From Simmondsia chinensis (Eukaryota; Streptophyta; Magnoliopsida; Caryophyllales; Simmondsiaceae), in NCBI GenBank assembly GCA_018398585.1, contig JAGTTD010000008.1, forward strand, positions 13,156,501 to 13,220,500: a stretch of 64,000 bases of DNA, given 5' to 3'. The position numbers were made by a program, and so were the translations under genes. Below the pieces are notes generated by a model. The model made no database searches. It was not told the origin of the DNA and saw only the letters and a list, made by a program, of their open reading frames with translations. Below are positions 10,541-21,960 of the stretch, in pieces. The stretch's first letter is position 1; every line of letters starts with the position of its first letter.

Positions 10541-11676
10541 GACCGCAGCGGATGACTAAAGTGATCAAATCTTATGCTCAAAATGCATTTGCTCAGACTT
10601 ATATCATTCCTAGCTACACACGGGAAACACTTATATATTCTGATTTAGAGGTGACAGTCAGCAAGGGAATTATGCAAATTAAAGGAAAAATCTACATTAG
10701 TGAAGGAGCAGGGTTAAGGGAGCAAGTCATTAAAGCTTCTCATGATTCTCCTTAGGGAGGGAATTCTGGAGTCGAAAGGACTTAACAAAGGATCAAGCAG
10801 TGCTTTCAGTAGAATGGGCTAAAGAAAGAAGTTCAAGAGTTTGTGCAGCATTGTGAGGTTTGTTAGTAAGTCAAGGTTGAGTATACTCCATGCAAAGGCT
10901 TGCTGCAGCCTTTACCAATTCTTGATGGGCTTGGACACACATTAGTATGGATTTTGTTGAAGGCTTGCCTAAGTCTGAAAGTAGAGAAGTTATTTGGGTG
11001 GTAGTAGATTGCTTTACCAAGTTTGGCCACTTCATTAGCCTCTCTCATCCAATTTCAGCAAAAAAGTTAGCAAGGCTCTTCTTGGATCATATCTACAAGC
11101 TTCATGGGCTTCCATAATCAATTGTACCAGATAGGGACATATTGTTTACTAGCAATTTCTGGCGTGAGTTTTTCATATTGTTGGGTACCACTCTAGCTTT
11201 GAGCTCTTCTTATTACCCACAGTTTGATGGCCAAACAAAGAGGGTGAATCAGTGTATTGAGCAATAATTGAGAGGGATGACAATCTCACATCCCAAGAAC
11301 TGGCACAGGTGCTTGTCGCTTGCTGAGTGTTGGTGTAATACTCATTCACATTCTTATTTGGGCACAACTCCTTTCAAATCTTTTTATGGGTATGAACCTC
11401 TCTCTCCTTTGATCAGTCAAGGTACGGTTTCACATGTAGAAGGTGTTAATGAGCTTCTCAGTTAGAGGACACAGTTGGTTTGGCAGCTCAAAGATAATCT
11501 TCAGCTTGCTCAATCTAGAATGAAGTACTTCGCAGATAAGAAGAGATTTGATAGAAATTTTGAAGTGAGAGACCTTGTTTATCTCAGCCTCATAGGCAGA
11601 GCTCAGTGGCCATTTGCAAGAATATCAAGCTGTGTGCTCGATATTTTGGTCCTTGCATGGTTTTAAAGAAGATTGG
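10541..11676 (+). pseudogene. L2 integrase, multiply broken, catalytic Glu lost
   Basis: Readable pieces are the HHCC zinc finger (H in HDSP, both Cys in HCEVC near 10850), the core motifs MDFVEGLPKSES (about 10950), VPDRDILFTSNFW (about 11130), and QFDGQTKRVNQC (about 11220), where the third catalytic residue (E in GQTERVN of the family) is Lys. The C-terminal part runs through 11475-11666. Stops and frameshifts occur roughly every 60-150 bases. After KKIGD the frame is cut by the Athila-like insertion at 11677 and resumes at 19424. Confidence 0.83.
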
Positions 11677-13284
11677 TGATGTGTTTTTCAAAGTCTATCA
11701 TAATTTAATATAAAACCCTATCTATTAAACACAGCTAAATTGAAGTGTAGGGTGAGAGGGTGTCGAACCACAGGGACTAAGAGTGCGTGAATTTATTCTA
11801 TTACGTAAATTGATTTGAATAAAATTTAGATGTTTTTGTGTTAATTAATCTAAGAAAATGACAATCAAGCAAAGATTTTCTACTTCTAATCGAAAATGTG
11901 TATTAAATTTGAACCTAGGGTTTCGAATTCATCATTAGCCAATTATTTTTGCATAAACTCTCAACTTGGGATTATTGATTGTCACACGTGCAGTGGTTCA
12001 GGCTACAAGCTTCAACCTACTAAGCTGACGTTGTTAGTATTGCGTATTGACCCTATCTAACTAAAGTATAAGGAAAATAAGCTCAACATAACATATTATT
12101 AATTATCACGTATTGACCCTATCTAACCAAAGCATAGGGGATAGGCTTTAATTAATAATTATGTTAATACTATTGCTTGATTAATTACTCCTAAGGCTAT
12201 AAGCGTGAAGAATTAATTTATAAAAATTAACATCAACAATTAAAGGTTACAAACTCAATAATTATATCAATTTAATAAACAAGTAAAGCACAATACTTCA
12301 TAGTATTTCTCACAATCAAGCAATTCATGTAAAAATAATTATCCCAAAATTAAAAGTAATATAAAGTAAAAAGGTTAAGACTTCATCTAACCCCAGACAG
12401 CAAGTTAGTTCTCCATCAAGCATGAACCGATGAAGGAGGAGATGTATGAACTCATGTTGGCCTTCAGTCTAATTTGCTCTTATTCCAATTTAACGAAAAA
12501 ATAAACAAAGAAAAAGAAAAAGGAGAAATTGAGAACAGAGCAAAGGAGAGAGCTGCGATGGTGTTGCAGCTCAATACAGAAGGAAAATTCAGAACGAAAA
12601 ATTGCCGCCCAAAACTGAGCTTCCTGTCCCTAATTTAAACAATGACCTGCCTCTAAACCCTACCTGCTCTGATCATGAAGAAGTGGGCTTGTGCTGGGCC
12701 GTACCAGTGGTGAGATTTGGGTTGAACAGGAGGATGAGCTTGAGGTTGGTGATGACAATGTGCTTGGGGTGGCTGACGGTTGAACTGTGCAAAGGTGGGC
12801 CGAGGTGAGCTGGGCTTGCTTGGACATGAAGTTGCCTGCATTGTGCAGGTGTTGGGCTAGTGGTGGTTCTGTGATTTGTTGCAGTGGGATAAACAGGGAC
12901 GAGGCTGGGCTTGGTCTGTTGGCGCTAGTTGTGACGGTCAAGCTAGGCTTGGAGGAGACGGTGACGTTGGGCATGAGGCACTGCCGGTGGCTGGTGACGT
13001 TAGGTGAGCTAAGTTTGGGGTTGATGATGAAGGTGTTGGGCTTGGGATATTGTAGCGGTGTGGGTCGTGTCGGAGTGGGCCAAGCTTCCCGAATCTCGAT
13101 TTACTTGATTTAATTATTTACACATCGAATTTGTCTTATTTGCACCGGAATTTGACAATTTCTGGAACTTTAATTTCGAACCTGTTAAACATAAAAATTT
13201 CCAAAATACGTGTAGAACTATAATTGAATAGGTGCAAAATAATTAAAATAACAATCAAAAGATGCGCAAATACGAGACGCATCA
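11677..13284 (-). repeat. 3' LTR of the Athila-like element (1608 bp)
   Basis: It shares with 17801-19419 long stretches such as TTTAATATAAAACCCTATCT and the end CAAGACGCATCA/CGAGACGCATCA. The middle (12600-13090) is GC-richer and opens chance ORFs of 104-108 codons on both strands; these are frame accidents within the LTR, not genes. Confidence 0.9.
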
Positions 13285-14600
13285 ACACCCGTACACCTAA
13301 CCTTTACTCATCCTCGAGCAAAGCATAGGATAAACTCAATTACTCAAGCTATCAAATACCCCAACCTTCACCAAGTTTTTTAAGATGACACATACATTAT
13401 AATTCAAGACAAGGTTTAGTCATTTAGAGCATTCTCTAATTTCATGAATTTAGATGATTAAACTTCAAAACTCATCGTAGAAATTCATTAACCATGTATC
13501 AATTAACTGAAACTGCTCAAGCAATTTAAGCACACAAGTGAATGTGAATGGGATCTCATGCCATAGAATCTCTTCAAATTCTTGCATCCACCCAAATATA
13601 TCATGGTTTTGTACACCCATTATATTGAATCTACATTGAGAATTCCAAGTGACGTATGAGTGACAACTTTATAACATTTTTGACCTCGATATAGCACAAA
13701 AGAAGAACAACTTTATCATGAATGTACATCAATATTCACTTTCTTCTTTTTCTTTTGCTTTTTTTTTCTTTCTTTTTTTTTTCCCTTTTCTTTGGAGCGA
13801 GCTTTTTTCTTTCTGACTTTTCTTTTTTTTTTTCCATTTCCTTTGCTCTTCTTTGTTTGTCCAATTTTTTGATTTTTGCATAACAAGTACCTCAACTTTA
13901 CAATTGAGATTGATAAACAGGTACTTTATAACGTATCAAGAGGCAAGGATTAGGATAAGCCAATAGGGCAAGTTTGCAAAACCCAAGACATATAAGATTG
14001 TTTACTCAAAATTTTAAGATTTTCCATAGCACGAAATTCTTGTGCACAGTGAATATGTGAGCTGCATGAGTAAAACCCATTAATGTCAACAATGATCGAC
14101 AATATTCACTAACATGTATGGAGTAGAATCATTTAATTTCATGGAATTAAGAGAACGAAGTGAACAACTAATCCTACTATCATTTTAACATACACGTCAA
14201 TCAAGGAAAACTTAGCTAAATGGTCATAATGTAGGCTCAAAATGCATAAAAGATGTTTCAAATTCTAAAAATTTTACAAAACCAAAAAATGAGCACATGC
14301 AAATGAGCCTCACCCCATACCTAAATCATGCATTGTCCTTAATGCAACAACATAAATAATTAAAGTACAAGACATAGGTGAGATAGAGCAATACAACCTT
14401 AAAAGGCAGCATGAACATTTATATATGACTCCTTCAACCCGGGACAAGAACATGAAAAGAGAGAAAACAAGCCTCCAAGAAACTACTTAGTACAAAAACT
14501 AAACTAAAAACAAGAAATAACAAACATAGGCTGCCTCCTAGGAGCGCTAAGTTTTTACGCCTTCAGCTGGGTGCAATGGGTCTAGTGAAGATCAAGTAAT
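13285..14600 (-). other. 3' non-coding region and PPT of the Athila-like element
   Basis: No reading frame is seen. On the minus strand the end reads GAGGATGAGTAAAGGTTAGG and leads to the LTR, the Athila-type PPT environment. A long pyrimidine-rich stretch on the + strand (13740-13860, T and CT runs) is present. At 14528-14553, GGCTGCCTCCTAGGAGCGCT is the complement of the element's conserved post-pol motif, also seen at 37565-37590 and 52965-52990. Confidence 0.65.
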
Positions 14601-15050
14601 GGCATCAACCAAAGAAGCAACTTCACCAAGCTCGCCTAAGACAACATCTGCAGCACAATCAGAAGTGTCACACACGATTTCAGGAGGGAGAGAGCAATCG
14701 GGGGGAAGCTTAATGGGGCAGCAGCATGTGTAGATCGAAGCTTATGAAAGGCTTCTAACGAAGACTCATCGAAGCCAAAAGATTTGTCCTTAGTGGGCAA
14801 ACTAGTCAATGGTCTAGCTGACTTCCCGTCGTCCTTAAGGAATCCGTTATAGAAACTCGCATGACCAAGAAACTCTCCAACTTGCTTCACATTTAAAGGG
14901 AGGGGACGAGTTAATAATGCAATCTATCTTAGCCTTATCAACCTTAATACCCTTCTTAGACAACCTTTAACCCAGTACAATTCCCTCGTGAATCGTGACA
15001 TCGTGATTCTTCTCCCAACCCAAAACTTCTTAATGTCAGGGTTCAACCTT
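14600..15050 (-). pseudogene. Athila-like RT thumb / RNase H fragment
   Basis: On the minus strand the segment reads NVKQVGEFLGHASFYNGFLK, then ARPLTSLPTKDKSFGFDESS, the RT connection region of Athila elements. It is preceded (15000 downward) by remains of the thumb, including a run resembling VSKKGIKVDKAK. It ends within the start of RNase H (14600-14660, GAVLGE-like in a shifted frame). The catalytic RT core is absent, so a deletion joins protease to RT thumb. Confidence 0.75.
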
Positions 15051-15640
15051 CATTGCATCTCTTTAGAAGGTTTTGCATTCTCATCATGGGGGTCACTAAC
15101 AAAAGTAGAGGAGAGTGTTTGGTCCACCAAACTATCAACAACATCCACACAAAAACACTCCGACTCATCCTCGCTAATGGGTGACGTTGAAGCCTTAAAA
15201 ATATTTAACCTAATAGTAATGTTTGCAAAGCAAACATCCATGACCCTAAATCTATAGTTAATTATGGCACTGGCCGTCGCTAAGAATGGACGACCTAAAA
15301 TGACAAGGATATAATTTTTCAAATGACTAGAAGGGTCCACATAAAGTGCAAGAAAATTAGCAGGAAATATAGATTTGTCTACCTTCATTAGTACATTAGT
15401 AAGCTCATCATGGGGGATTGTAGTTGATCTATCGACTAACTGCAAGATCACTGTGGGTTGCAACTCTCCTAAGCCTAAGTCCTCATAAATCGAGTAAGGA
15501 ATAATGTTGACACTCGCTCCTAAATCTAGTAAAGCTTTATCATTTGGGTAGTCTCCAAGTAAACAAGAGATAGTGGGGACACTAGGGTCTTTTTACTTAA
15601 TTGGAGTGTCACACTTTAGAATAGAGCTCACTTGCACGGC
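15050..15640 (-). pseudogene. Athila-like aspartic protease fragment
   Basis: The minus-strand frame 15050-15463 contains QLVDRSTTIPHDELTNVLMK and NYILVILGRPFLATASAIIN, the C-terminal half of Athila proteases. Positions 15470-15640 hold the upstream part in which the active site lies (a degenerate DLGASVN-like word near 15505-15530). It matches the organisation of the better preserved copy at 40464-41174. Confidence 0.75.
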
Positions 15641-15649
15641 TAAAAACAC

Positions 15650-17474
15650 TTTGTTAGGCAGATGTGCTCTAGATTGCTTCTCTTTGGTTCAGTAAGTACT
15701 TAATAAACTTCGCATAGGCCGGGATCTGTTCAATTGCATCAAGAAGGGGAATGTTTATCTTTACTTGCCTAAAAGTCTCCAAAATATCTTCCCAATTCTT
15801 GTCCTTCCCATTTGGATGTGGTGCAACTAAACCTTGGGGGAAGGGCACTCCAGATACATGTGAGGAAGGAAGATCAGAGGTCTTAAGAGTGGAAGAAGGG
15901 TGTGTGACCTCATCGGTCGCCGTCTCTCTTTCCTTGCTCCTCTTCTCCCTCGCCACTTATGGATACTTTACACTCAACACTCACTCCATTGTCAACCTCC
16001 TTCCCCCTTAAAACTGTAATGAATTTTTCTTGTTCCTGATGGATAGGATAGTTGGCTTTCCTCACATAGCTCCTAGGGTTTTCTACTATTAGGCTAGGGG
16101 GTTTTCCCTCATGTCTCCGACTCAAAGTGTTAGTTGACCTATTTTTGTTTCTAGCTTTGAGATCGACTGTGTATAGGAGTGGAGGAGTTGGGAATTAGCT
16201 TCCAAACCTTTGAGTGCACTTAAGACCTTCTCTTCGAAATTCGAATTGGAGCTCAAATTAGAAGGTTGCGAGTGATTAGAAGCATACACTTGCGGTTGAA
16301 AACCAAGAGGTCGTGGCATACCAGATTAGTGAGGTCGTAGATCTTGTTGCCGTGCCACGAATTGTCCTTCTCATCCTTGCCTCCATGAGAAGTTTGGATG
16401 GATTCTCCAGCCCGGATTATATGTGTTGGAGTACAGATCGTTCCTCGGGAATCCTTAGGCTGCATTAACCTATTCCTCCGTCCACTCAACAAAAGGTGAA
16501 GCAGAGGGGCAATCTTGTCTAGACTGAGAGATACTAGAGCATGAAGAGCAAACACTATGCATGTTTTGAACATTAGACACATTAGGCATAGTTAAGGGAG
16601 TCAATGTCATCTTAAATAAGGAAGTCAACTATTCCACAGAAGAGGCAAGAGAGTCTACTTTCTTATCTAAGATGGAAGTGTGAGCAATTTCATGTACTTC
16701 TCCTCTATTAAACCTAGCAGCATTTAAACGTGCATGTGCGGCATTCTATTGTGAGTTCTCATTCAAATGTTCAAATAATTCCCACGCCTCATTCTCATTA
16801 TTCCCAAGGAACTGACTAGCACATGAGGCATCAACAGTTTGTTGACCCTTTTTATTTAACCCATAATAGAAATTTTGGACTAGTTTTCATTTAGGGATAG
16901 CATGATCTGGACAAGCTCGTAAACGTTCCCTAAACCTATCCCAACTCTTGTGGAACTCCTCAATAGGGAGTGGGGTGAAGGTGTTAATCGCTCTCCTAGC
17001 ACTATTAGTCTTACTAATGGGATAGAATTTCCCAAGAAATTCATGTTGCATTTGAGTCCAAGTACTAATCGTCCCACTAGATAAGGTGCCTAGCCAATAC
17101 TTAGCCTTATCCTTCAAAGAGAAAGGAAAAAGGTTAAGTAAGATGGCATCATCATTAACGTTAGGGATCATGAAGGTTGAGCAAACCTCCATGAAACTAT
17201 CTAAATGTGTGTACAGGTGCACATTGCCTATGCCATGGAATGAAGGAAGCATTTGTATGGTATGTGGCTTACGCTCAAACTGATGGGCTACAGGTGGCAA
17301 CCTAATGCATGAAGGAGAGGTGTATGTGGTGGGAGTAAAATAATCCATAAGTGGATGTGGTTGTTGTTCATTAGCCATTATGGTCCGGTGTTGGGCTCTA
17401 AGATCTCTTAAGGTCCTTTCAATTTCAGGGTCGAATCTAACAAAGTCAAGTGATAAAGAGTGATGACTGTGCAT
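15650..17474 (-). pseudogene. Athila-like gag and gag-protease linker
   Basis: The best part is 16887-17474 on the minus strand, 195 codons: FDPEIERTLRDLRAQHRTI, then the capsid core with PFSLKDKAKYWLGTL and EFLGKFYPISKT. Downstream pieces are 16122-16319 (FEEKVLSALKGLEANSQLL, a probable coiled coil) and 15669-15956, which includes PLLDAIEQIPAYAKFIKYLL, the conserved Athila segment before the protease. Stops and frameshifts separate them. The gag forms the particle core in working members; this copy is broken. Confidence 0.82.
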
Positions 17475-17800
17475 GAATAAACAACCACGAGAAGCAAGCC
17501 AAACTCAAACTTAAACTACAAAAAAAAAAAAAAAAAAAAAGCATCAACTAATTAACTGTCCCAAAATCTACCTATGAACAAAAATCACACGATGAATAAT
17601 GCTTTAAAATAAATAAGTAAATAAATAAATAACCTTTTTAAGAAAAGTAAAGAAACTATTTTTTACATGTTTTTTTTTTAATTTCTTTAAAGAAAGGGAC
17701 AATAACAATTTTAAAAAATTAAAGAAAATTAAAAATCAAAGAAAAACACAAATATAAAATCATGAACGTTGACTAGGCCCCTGCAACAGTACCAAAATCT
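17475..17800 (-). promoter_or_regulatory. Leader with decayed tRNA-Asp primer-binding site
   Basis: The gag leader contains a 20-base poly-A run at 17520-17540 and a TAAA microsatellite at 17610-17632. At 17777-17794 GCCCCTGCAACAGTACCA matches 13 of 18 bases of TCCCCGGCAACGGCGCCA, the 3' end of plant tRNA-Asp, so the element reads right to left. A perfect copy of this site occurs at 43040-43057. Confidence 0.7.
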
Positions 17801-19419
17801 TGATGTGTTTTTCCACGTCCATCAAAATTTAATATAAAACCCTATCTATTAAACACATCTGAATTGAACTGTAGGGCGAGCGGGTATCGAAACATAGCGA
17901 CTAAGAGTGCATGACTTTATTCTATAACCTGAATTGATTTGAATAAAATTGAGAGGTTTTGTGTTAATTAATCAATGAAAACAACAACCAAACAAAGATA
18001 TTCTACTTCCAATTGGAAAAGTGTATTAAATTGGAATGCAGGGTTATCATTAGCCAATTATTTTTGCATTCACTCTCAACTTGGGATTATTGATTGTCAC
18101 ACGTGTAGTGGTTTAGGCTACAAGCTTCAACCTACTAGGATGTTGTTGTTAGTATCGCGTATTGACCCTATCTAACTAAAGCATAAGGAAAATAAGCTCA
18201 ACCTAACATATTGTTAATTATCACATATTGACCATATCTAACTAAAGCATATGGAAGATAGGCTTTAATTAAGAATTCGGTTAATACTATTGCTTGATTA
18301 AAAACTCCTAAGGCCACAAGCATGAAGAATTAATTTAAAAATACCAACATCAACAATTAAAGGTTACAAACTCAATAATCATATCAATTAAATAAACATC
18401 CAAAGCACAATACTTTATAGTATTTCTCACAATCAAGCAATTCATATTAAAATAATTATCCAAAAATTAAAAGTAATACAATGTAAAAAGGCTAAGACTT
18501 CATCTAACCCCAGAGAGCAAGTTAGCTCTCCATCAAGGATGAACCGGTGAAGGAGGAGATGTATGAACTCACGTTGGTCTTCACTCTAATTTTGCTCTCG
18601 TTCCAATTTAAAAAAAAAAAAAAAAAAAAACCAAGGAAAAAGAAAAAGTAGAAATTGTGAGGAGAGAGCAGGAAAGAGCTGCAATGGTGCTGCAGCTCAA
18701 AACATAGGAAAATTCAGAATGAAAATTGGCCCCCAAAACCGAGCTTCCTCTCCCCAATTTAAATGATGACCTGCATCTGAACCCTACCAGCGGCGATCGT
18801 GAGGAACAGGGCTTAATCTAAGCCGTATTCGTGGTGAGGGTTGGGCGGAACATGAGGATGAGCTTGAGGTTAGTAATGATGATGGGCTTGGGGTGGCTGA
18901 CGATTGAACTGTGCAAAGGTTGGCTGAGGTGAGCTGGGCTTGCATGGGCCTGAAGTTGGGCTGCGTTGTGCAGGTGTTGGGCTGGTAGTGGTGATGTGGT
19001 TTGTGGCATTACCCGAAATAGGGACAAGGCTGGGCTTGGTCTATTGGTGCTGGCTGTGACCATGAAGCTAGGTTTGGAGAAGATAGTGACGTTGGGCCAG
19101 AGGTACTGCTAGTGGTTGGTGATGTGCAATAAGCTGAATTTGGGGTTATTGATGAAGGTTTTGGGCTTAGGATACTTTAGTGGTGTGGGTCGGGTCTGAG
19201 CGGGCCAAGCTTATATGTTATTGCCCCGAATCTCGATTGACTTGATTTAATTTTTACGCATCGAATTTGTCTTATTTGCACATGAACTTGAAAATTTTTG
19301 GAACTTTAATTTCAAACCTGTTGAGCATAAAAATTGCCAAAATGAGTGTAGAACTATAATTAAATATGTGCCAAATAATTAAATAACAATCAAAAGATGC
19401 ATAAATACAAGACGCATCA
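17801..19419 (-). repeat. 5' LTR of the Athila-like element (1619 bp)
   Basis: It is the partner of 11677-13284. The only conspicuous length difference is a poly-A run at 18609-18630, absent from the other copy, which has AAAAAATAAACAAAG there. Many transitions separate the two copies, so this insertion is old. Confidence 0.9.
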
Positions 19420-19423
19420 ATGG

Positions 19424-19749
19424 CACGGTAGCTTAATAGCTAGAATTTCCACTTGATAGCTTGGTGCATCCAGTTTTTCACATTTCATTGCTCAAGAAGC
19501 ACATTTCTGATAGAGTCACTTGCATAGCAGCTCCACTTCAGGTTCCTCTGCAGGGAATTCTGGTGCAGGAACCTGAGGCAATCTTAGCCAGCCGTGAGAT
19601 ATAGCAGCAATGTGTAAAGTTTAAGCAGGTGCTGGTTCAAAGGGAAAACTTGGGTCAAGAGCATGCTTCGTTGGAAAATTGATTCTTCTTGAAGTCTTAA
19701 TTGCCTTCCCTACATCCTAGAGGCAAGAATGTGTTTAAGGGGAGGGTAT
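19424..19749 (+). pseudogene. L2 integrase C-terminal tail and PPT
   Basis: After the Athila-like insertion the L2 frame resumes with a tail that includes VHPVFHISLLKKHI (about 19465-19510), the conserved end of plant gypsy integrases. Remains of a C-terminal extension follow. The PPT TTTAAGGGGAGGGTAT (19734-19749) precedes the TGT that begins the 3' LTR. Confidence 0.8.
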
Positions 19750-19752
19750 TGT

Positions 19753-21640
19753 CACGCTACAAAAAGGCGACCTTCTGTAATGACAATAGTCGTGGCGAAA
19801 AATATTTTGTCGTTGCTAAATATATTTTGAATGGCAACTATCGTTGCGAGGATGTTGCGCATGATTTTGATGTAAAAGCACTTTGGCAATGAATACTGTC
19901 ATTGCCAAATATAATGCTTTTTGGCAACGACAGTTTTTATTGCAAAAAGTAAGTTTTGTTGGAAACGACAATTGTCGTTATGAAAGACAATATGTTTTGG
20001 CTACAATATGGCCGTTGCCCCAAAAAGGTTATCTTTCGCAACAACAGTTATCATCGCCAAACACCTCCTTTTGGCAACGAGTAATGTTGTTGCCAAAGAC
20101 TACCATGTTTTGCAACAACAATTGTTGTTGCCAAAGATTATTTTGTTTTTCAAGAAAAATTGTCATTGCCATAGATATTTGGTATTTCCTAATATCATTC
20201 TTACTATATTCTTAAAAGCTGTCAGATGCAATTTACATTTTAATTCATAGAAGGTGTCTTACATGAAATATTAATGCTAAAGAAAATTCATTTTTATGGA
20301 GACACTCCAATACAACAAATTGTACATAGCTCCACTATTAATAATCCATACAAACATACAAAACATCCTAATTTGTAACACCATAAGGTATATACATAGT
20401 GATTTCAACATAATCAACATATTGTAATCCCAGAACATTACAATCAATGTAATGTAATCTCAAAACATTACATAATTCCAGAAAAAATCAAATTAAAATT
20501 GACATATGTTTTGGTTTTCTTCAAAATCTACGTGACCACCTAGAGCTTCCAACTTGTAACTCTCAATTTCCTACAACAATGAATATAAAACAAATTAATT
20601 GTAAGATAAAGTAACTCAAAGCCACAAAAAAGGTATTACCACATCTTGTATCAATGATAAACCAACTAATTTTATAATTACCTCCTATAGTTAGTGAACG
20701 TTTCACATCTCGTCCTTCATCATTTGTTTCCACTCATCGATCTCATTCTTATGCTTCAAAAATCCTCCATTTCCTTTGAATGTTTTTCAATATATATTTT
20801 CAATCTTAAAATTTGTAAATTTTTTTAGTTTTTTTTACATTGAAAGTGCATGGGTTGTGTTGTGGTTAATTGCAAAGCTCATGGGGTCTTAATTATTTCA
20901 CAAAATTTTCTTCAATTCATGTTTTAGGGGATAAGAGAGGGAAAAATAAGAAGGGAAGTGGGAAAGTGAAATTGAAAAGTGGGTTTTGGAGGGAATGAAA
21001 ATTGGGCAAAAATATTATTACTTTAGCATGAGAATTTGAAAATATTATATTACAATAAACTTTGTAAATTTATTACTTAGTTATCTTAAAGTTTTGTAGT
21101 AAGATTGATTGAATTTTAACAAAAATTATTAAATTATGACATGTGATACTTAAATTTAGTAATAAAATCGTAAAATTCATTACTTAATTATCTTTTTTTT
21201 TAACACTTTTTTTTTATATTGTGAAAGCCAGTAATGGTGGCAAACCCTTAATTAATGAACTTGTGAAGAATAATATATATTTGGCGACGAAAATATAATT
21301 TCGTGGTTAAATATCATGATTTTCTCCAACGGCCGCAAAACGTCGTTGCTGAAGTAGCATTTTTCGCAATGAAAATTCTTGTCGTCACCAAATACATGCT
21401 TTTTGGTAATGATTGATCAATATCGCTACTAAAGATAAGGTCTGTGGCTATGAATTATTATTGTCATTTCGAATAAACAAGTTGGCTTTTCCAGCGACAA
21501 TGTATGTCGTCGCGAAAAATATATTTTTGTCAACATATTATGTTGTCGTTGCCAATAATTTATTTTTAGAAAAGATATTTTTAATGACTTTTATCAGCAG
21601 TTGCTAAATCTTGTCGCGAAAAATTTGTTTTCTTGAAGTG
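19753..21640. mobile_element. Non-autonomous CACTA (En/Spm-like) DNA transposon, 1.9 kb
   Basis: The left end reads CACGCTACAAAAAGG and the right end TTTTCTTGAAGTG, decayed forms of the CACTACAAGAAAA terminal inverted repeat. About 450 bp inside the left end and 350 bp inside the right end are filled with short palindromic units of the type TTTGGCAACGACAATTGTCG, spaced about 45-55 bp, the subterminal repeats where CACTA transposases bind. The middle (20220-21280) is AT-rich and non-coding; there is no transposase. It lies exactly at the start of the L2 3' LTR (TGT before it, TCATGG after it). The last 1-2 bases are ambiguous because the end and the LTR start overlap. Confidence 0.85.
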
Positions 21641-21960
21641 TCATGGCCGGAGTTCAAATTAGAGGCTATCTTTGGAGGGAAAAGCTGTTTGCCTGTCCTT
21701 GCTCTAGTCGATTTTGGCGGCTGTTTTAGTTAGTAAGTCGGTCGGTAGTTAAGATGAGGTGACTAGATTCATTGTTAAGTGTTCTTGATTGTATTGGTCT
21801 AAATAGATGTCTACCACGTAAGAATCATTTAATGAATGAAATAATATCTTGATTTCTCTTTCTCGTAAATCTCTATCTCTATATTTCTTATCTCTTTCAC
21901 TTCGCTTCTCATCTTACCTCTTCTCTCGCCTAGGTTATGATCAAGATGAATCTTGTAGTG
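21641..21960 (+). repeat. 3' LTR of element L2, split by CACTA
   Basis: It continues from TGT at 19750-19752 with TCATGGCCGGAGTTC and follows the 5' LTR through TATTGGTCTAAATAGATG and AATCATTTAATGAATGAAAT to the terminal hairpin region, which is shortened (AGATGAATCTTGTAGTG). The right border is set to about 21960 by comparison with the 5' LTR and may be off by some bases. Confidence 0.82.

Larger units (their letters stand above)
11677..19419 (-). mobile_element. Deleted Athila-like Ty3/gypsy element (minus strand) nested in L2
   Basis: The LTRs are 11677-13284 (3') and 17801-19419 (5'), about 1.61 kb each, starting TGATG and ending GCATCA on the + strand. The interior (13285-17800, 4.5 kb) reads on the minus strand: gag, protease linker and protease, then directly RT thumb. 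Most of RT and all of integrase are missing. The PBS beside the 5' LTR is a decayed tRNA-Asp site (17777-17794). Flanks are attgg (11672-11676) and at-gg (19420-19423), a target duplication that has lost one base, and the host integrase tail resumes immediately after. Long LTRs, tRNA-Asp priming and the gag type place it with Athila. Confidence 0.87.
3659..21960 (+). mobile_element. Element L2: Ty3/gypsy gag-pol element nested in L1
   Basis: The LTRs are 3659-4003 and about 21641-21960, the first three bases of the 3' LTR (TGT, 19750-19752) being cut off by the CACTA insertion. The order is gag, protease, RT, RNase H, integrase, which is the Ty3/gypsy order. The coding region is interrupted by a gag-only element (6629-9934) and an Athila-like element (11677-19419). 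Every domain has stops or frameshifts. The PBS is tRNA-Met type and the PPT is at 19735-19749. No clear target duplication was found: tggcc precedes the 5' LTR, while the sequence after the 3' LTR differs, so the right end may be rearranged. Confidence 0.88.

Noticed and set aside
12602..13113. Overlapping ORFs of 68-108 codons on both strands
   Set aside because: They lie inside the 3' LTR of the Athila-like element, are not kept in the other LTR copy (18750-19200), and occupy both strands of a GC-richer patch. Chance frames.
19790..20135. Regularly spaced short repeats that might suggest a CRISPR array
   Set aside because: The units are themselves palindromic and variable, there are no constant repeats with unique spacers, the ends are CACTA termini, and the genome is a plant.
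20220..21280. CACTA transposase
   Set aside because: The middle of the element is AT-rich with frames below 70 codons and no transposase motif.
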